Assembly: GCF_900112695.1 (NCBI RefSeq)
Contig: NZ_FOMT01000002.1
Coordinates: 626,479 to 690,478 of the forward strand
Direction: 5' to 3'
Source: Paenibacillus catalpae
GTDB taxonomy: Bacteria > Bacillota > Bacilli > Paenibacillales > Paenibacillaceae
Length of the DNA stretch: 64,000 bases
The translations under genes were made by a program, and so were the position numbers. The notes below the pieces were generated by a model. The model saw only the letters and a program-made list of their open reading frames with translations, did not search any database and was not told where the DNA came from. Shown piece after piece: positions 61,062 through 64,000 of this stretch. Numbering within the stretch: the stretch's first letter is position 1; every line of letters starts with the position of its first letter.

Positions 61062-62936
61062 ATGAAGAGTGCATTTGAGGCTCTGCCGCTTGGCAGCATT
61101 CGAGCGGAAGGGTGGCTGTACAACCAGCTTCGGATTCAGGCGGATGGATTAACGGGGCATCTGGAGGAGCATTGGGCGGATGTAGGCCCTGATAACGGAT
61201 GGATCGGCGGAAACGGTGAAAGCTGGGAGCGTGGTCCGTATTATTTGGACGGATTGCTGCCGCTTGCCTATATATTGAACGACAAGAAGCTGATCGCTAA
61301 GGCGGGCCGCTGGGTAGAATGGGCGTTAAATAGTCAGCAGGAGAACGGCATGTTTGGACCAAAGCGGATCGAAACCGTAAATAATGACGTGGACAAGGAG
61401 CAGGATTGGTGGCATTACATGATCATGCTCAAGGTGCTGACGCAATATGAGGAAGCGACAGGTGATTCGCGCGTTATTCCGTTTCTGACGAGATTCGCAG
61501 AATATGTGTCCGGACAGATCGAAACCCAGCCTTTGCGCGGATGGGCGAAGGCCCGCGGAGCGGAGCTGCTGCTTTGCCTCGTGTGGCTGTATAAGCGGAC
61601 GAAGAAGGAAGAGCTGCTGGAGCTTGCTTCCATTGTGAAGGAACAGACAACGGACTGGACCGATATTTTTTATGATTTTCCGTTCTGGCGGAAGGTAGAG
61701 CAGTGGGATTGGAGAACGCATGTGGTGAATGTGGCCATGGGGATCAAAACGCCAGGAGTTCTCTATGAATTGACAGAGGACAGCCGTGAGCTGGAGGCGG
61801 TGTACCGCGGGATTGACAGTCTGATGACCTATCACGGGCAAGCGCATGGCATGTTCTCGGGCGATGAATGGCTGTCTGGAACACACCCGAGCCAAGGCGT
61901 CGAATTATGCGCGGTTGTTGAGTATATGTATTCGCTCGAACAGCTGTCACGGATTTCAGGAGACGGCAAATTCGCCGACATTCTGGAAAAAGTAGCCTTC
62001 AACGCATTGCCTGCCGCTATTTCTGCGGACTGGACCTCTCATCAATATGACCAGCAAGTGAATCAGATTATTTGCAATGTAGCGCCGCGCGCCTGGAGCA
62101 ACGGTCCTTATGCCAATGTGTTTGGCCTGGAGCCGAATTTCGGCTGCTGCACAGCGAATATGCATCAAGGCTGGCCGAAGCTGGCCTCGCATTTATGGAT
62201 GCAGGACAATGAAGGCGGACTGGCGGCGGTATCTTATGCCCCTTGTTTCTTACGTACAGCCGTTGCCGGAGATGTGCAGGCAGAGATTCGAGTATCCGGA
62301 GAATATCCATTCCGGGAACGGGTAAGGATGGATATCCAGTTGGATCGTCCGGCAAACTTCCGGATCCAGCTGCGAATTCCGGGATGGTGCCATTCACCGG
62401 CTATTACAGTGAATGGAGCAGAAATTCCGGTTGCCAATAAACAAGGATATGCTACAATTGACCGCGAATGGCAAACGGGAGATTGTATACAGCTGTCGCT
62501 GCCGATGGAGCCGAGAACCGTGTCCCGCAATCTGTTTGCCGTGAGCGTGGAACGCGGACCTCTTGTTTATGCCCTTCCCATAGAAGAAAACTGGCAGCTT
62601 CTGCGGAGGCGCGAACGGTTCCATGATCATGAGCTGTATCCGGCCTCGCCTTGGAAATACGGCTTGCTTGCGGATACCTCCTTTAAGGCTGTCGTAAGCG
62701 AGGGAGATTTGCCTTACCAGCCGTTCCTGGCGGTTGATTCCCCCATTAAGCTGGAGGCGCAAGGCAAGCTGGTGCCGGATTGGCGGATGGAAGGCAATAA
62801 TGCGGGAACCCCGCCGCTTGCTCCAGAGACCGATGAACAGCCAGTGGTCGATCTCGAGCTTGTACCGTATGGCGGAGCCAAGCTTCGAATTGGAGAATTC
62901 CCGCTGATTGGCGAGCGAAAGTCCGCAAGAACCTGA
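61062..62936 (+). CDS. GH127-type beta-L-arabinofuranosidase
   Basis: The 624-residue soluble protein is of the DUF1680/GH127 class. An alpha/alpha-barrel occupies about 1-420, with GPYYLDGLLPLAY and a metal-site Glu and Cys in GVELCAVVEYMYSLEQ, and two Cys in NFGCCTANMHQGWPKL. These match the Glu/Cys3 zinc site, in which a Cys acts as nucleophile in the Bifidobacterium enzyme. Beta-sandwich domains complete the chain. No signal peptide is present, so it acts on imported arabinosides, for example from hydroxyproline-linked plant glycans. A closely related family, GH146, is an alternative. The gene is divergent from an AraC regulator. Confidence 0.85.
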   Translation: MKSAFEALPLGSIRAEGWLYNQLRIQADGLTGHLEEHWADVGPDNGWIGGNGESWERGPYYLDGLLPLAYILNDKKLIAKAGRWVEWALNSQQENGMFGPKRIETVNNDVDKEQDWWHYMIMLKVLTQYEEATGDSRVIPFLTRFAEYVSGQIETQPLRGWAKARGAELLLCLVWLYKRTKKEELLELASIVKEQTTDWTDIFYDFPFWRKVEQWDWRTHVVNVAMGIKTPGVLYELTEDSRELEAVYRGIDSLMTYHGQAHGMFSGDEWLSGTHPSQGVELCAVVEYMYSLEQLSRISGDGKFADILEKVAFNALPAAISADWTSHQYDQQVNQIICNVAPRAWSNGPYANVFGLEPNFGCCTANMHQGWPKLASHLWMQDNEGGLAAVSYAPCFLRTAVAGDVQAEIRVSGEYPFRERVRMDIQLDRPANFRIQLRIPGWCHSPAITVNGAEIPVANKQGYATIDREWQTGDCIQLSLPMEPRTVSRNLFAVSVERGPLVYALPIEENWQLLRRRERFHDHELYPASPWKYGLLADTSFKAVVSEGDLPYQPFLAVDSPIKLEAQGKLVPDWRMEGNNAGTPPLAPETDEQPVVDLELVPYGGAKLRIGEFPLIGERKSART

Positions 62937-62984
62937 TGCTTAGTTATGAACCTGGACATTACGACAAAGGAGTATGAGGAAACG

Positions 62985-63977
62985 ATGAATCAAGCGAATG
63001 AAGGATTATTTCATGGCGAGCGTGCCATATGGCTTCGCTGGGGACGATATGAAGCAGCGCTGCTTCCGGAGATTGGCGGCAATCTGATCGCATTCCGGGA
63101 CGCAGAAGAGGAATACCGCTTCCTGCATGAGCCAACGCCGGAAGAGATGGAGAGCTTCAAGGCAAGACCTATGATTCACGGTATTCCTGTGCTATTCCCG
63201 CCGAACCGTTATGAGGACGGCAAATTCCCCTGGGGCGGCCAGACCCTTCAGTTCCCTGTAAACGAGCCGGCTACGGGCAATCATCTGCACGGTTTTCTCT
63301 ATCAAACGCCATGGCAGGTAGAAGACTACGGATCGACAAAGACAGAAAGCTATGTTGTTGTATCCGTTCAGGTGGATGAGAACCATCCTTCCTATGCAAG
63401 CTTCCCGTTCCACTATACGATCCGCCTTCGTTACTCCTTAAGCGAGAACGGACTGCTGCAGCAGGTTGCGGTTCGTAATGACGGGCAATCGGATATGCCA
63501 TGCCTGCTTGCTTTCCATACATCGGTTAATGCACCGTTCGTGCCGGGAGGACAAGCTCAGGATTACCGCATCCGCATGACAATCGGCGAGCGTTGGGAGC
63601 TGAATGAGCGTATGCTTCCTACCAAGGCCTATCAGCCGTTGAAGGAAGAGGAGCTCCAAATGCAAGGCGAAGGCGTATATCCATTCTTTGAAGCGATGGA
63701 CAATCATTACACATCCCGTCCGCAGAACGGACGTAACCGGATGGAGCTTGCGGATACAAAGGCGAATATCAAGCTGGTCTATGATGTGGGCACGTCCTAT
63801 AAGCAATGGATGATCTGGAATAACAATGCGACGGAAGGCTTCTTCTGTCCGGAGCCGCAGATTAACCTGGTAAATGCGCCTAACGTTGATCTGGATGCAG
63901 ATGAGATCGGCCTGTTAAGTCTCGCGCCTGGAGAGATCTTCGAGGAATCCAGCAGACTGTATGTAATAAAAGGTTAG
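62985..63977 (+). CDS. Aldose 1-epimerase-like protein
   Basis: The 330-residue protein has the galactose-mutarotase-like beta-sandwich: WLRWGRYEAALLPEIGGNLIAF, HGIPVLFPPNRYEDG, NHLHGF with a likely catalytic His, and late YKQWMIWNN with FFCPEPQ. Such enzymes interconvert anomers of free sugars or act on glycosides. I place the start at ATG 62985, which follows GAGGAAAC; the ATG at 62946 has no site. It lies 48 bases after the GH127 gene, and probably handles the sugar that enzyme releases. Confidence 0.82.
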   Translation: MNQANEGLFHGERAIWLRWGRYEAALLPEIGGNLIAFRDAEEEYRFLHEPTPEEMESFKARPMIHGIPVLFPPNRYEDGKFPWGGQTLQFPVNEPATGNHLHGFLYQTPWQVEDYGSTKTESYVVVSVQVDENHPSYASFPFHYTIRLRYSLSENGLLQQVAVRNDGQSDMPCLLAFHTSVNAPFVPGGQAQDYRIRMTIGERWELNERMLPTKAYQPLKEEELQMQGEGVYPFFEAMDNHYTSRPQNGRNRMELADTKANIKLVYDVGTSYKQWMIWNNNATEGFFCPEPQINLVNAPNVDLDADEIGLLSLAPGEIFEESSRLYVIKG

Positions 63978-64000
63978 TCTAACATAAGGAGCTGTCTCAG

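Noticed and set aside
1..64000. CRISPR arrays, tRNA or rRNA genes, insertion sequences and phage genes
   Set aside because: No regularly spaced repeats, cloverleaf-like sequences, transposase or phage proteins were seen on either strand; the only direct tandem repeat is the gldA leader pair.

Overview
The window looks like chromosome of a Paenibacillus-type Firmicute (Paenibacillus, Cohnella or a close relative). The grounds are mid-range G+C, strong AGGAGG-type ribosome binding sites with frequent TTG/GTG starts, intrinsic terminators with U-tracts, YesM/YesN-type two-component pairs beside LplB/YtcP-type sugar permeases, and the density of carbohydrate genes. I see no rRNA, tRNA, CRISPR array, prophage or transposase.

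Layout. 1-5.4 kb: end of an upstream gene, a STAS-like protein, a secreted stalk-domain protein, and an overlapping LysR/WYL regulator pair divergent from an old-yellow-enzyme gene. 5.7-14.0 kb (importer A): two permeases, a solute-binding lipoprotein, an FAD oxidoreductase, then response regulator and histidine kinase. 14.2-15.1 kb: a PhzF-like gene. 15.3-25.4 kb (importer B): two permeases, binding lipoprotein, regulator and kinase, then an SDR, a heparinase II/III-family lyase and a KdgF-like cupin, which together suggest breakdown of a uronate-containing polysaccharide. 25.5-27.8 kb: a BlaI/BlaR1-like pair whose membrane protease has no penicillin-sensor domain, plus a small membrane protein. 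28-31.8 kb: cation diffusion facilitator, PP2C-like phosphatase, DUF6882-like protein and a TIMP-like secreted protein. 31.8-34.0 kb: an eight-repeat Big-2 surface protein.

34.4-38.7 kb: glycerol dehydrogenase and a fused dihydroxyacetone kinase, divergent from a PocR-domain AraC regulator, with two 54-bp hairpin repeats in the gldA leader. 38.8-41.6 kb: AraC regulator divergent from a Gfo/Idh/MocA dehydrogenase and a ThuA protein. 41.9-48.8 kb (importer C): kinase, regulator, two permeases, binding lipoprotein. 49.2-51.8 kb: an SDR, a GntR/LacI-type repressor and a small membrane protein. 52.0-60.0 kb (importer D): a GH125 mannosidase, binding lipoprotein, two permeases and three consecutive GH76 genes, which reads as an alpha-1,6-mannan (yeast or fungal mannan) locus. 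60.0-64.0 kb: AraC regulator divergent from a GH127 beta-L-arabinofuranosidase and an aldose-epimerase-like gene.

Logic. Each importer has a lipoprotein and two permeases but none has an ATPase, so a shared MsmK/UgpC-type ATPase elsewhere is expected. Importers A-C have their own sensor kinase and response regulator. Importer D seems to be governed by the GntR/LacI repressor and possibly catabolite repression. The strongest candidates for something new are the three-gene GH76 block with at least two cytoplasmic members, the BlaR1-like system with a swapped sensor, and the repeated leader hairpins of the glycerol locus.
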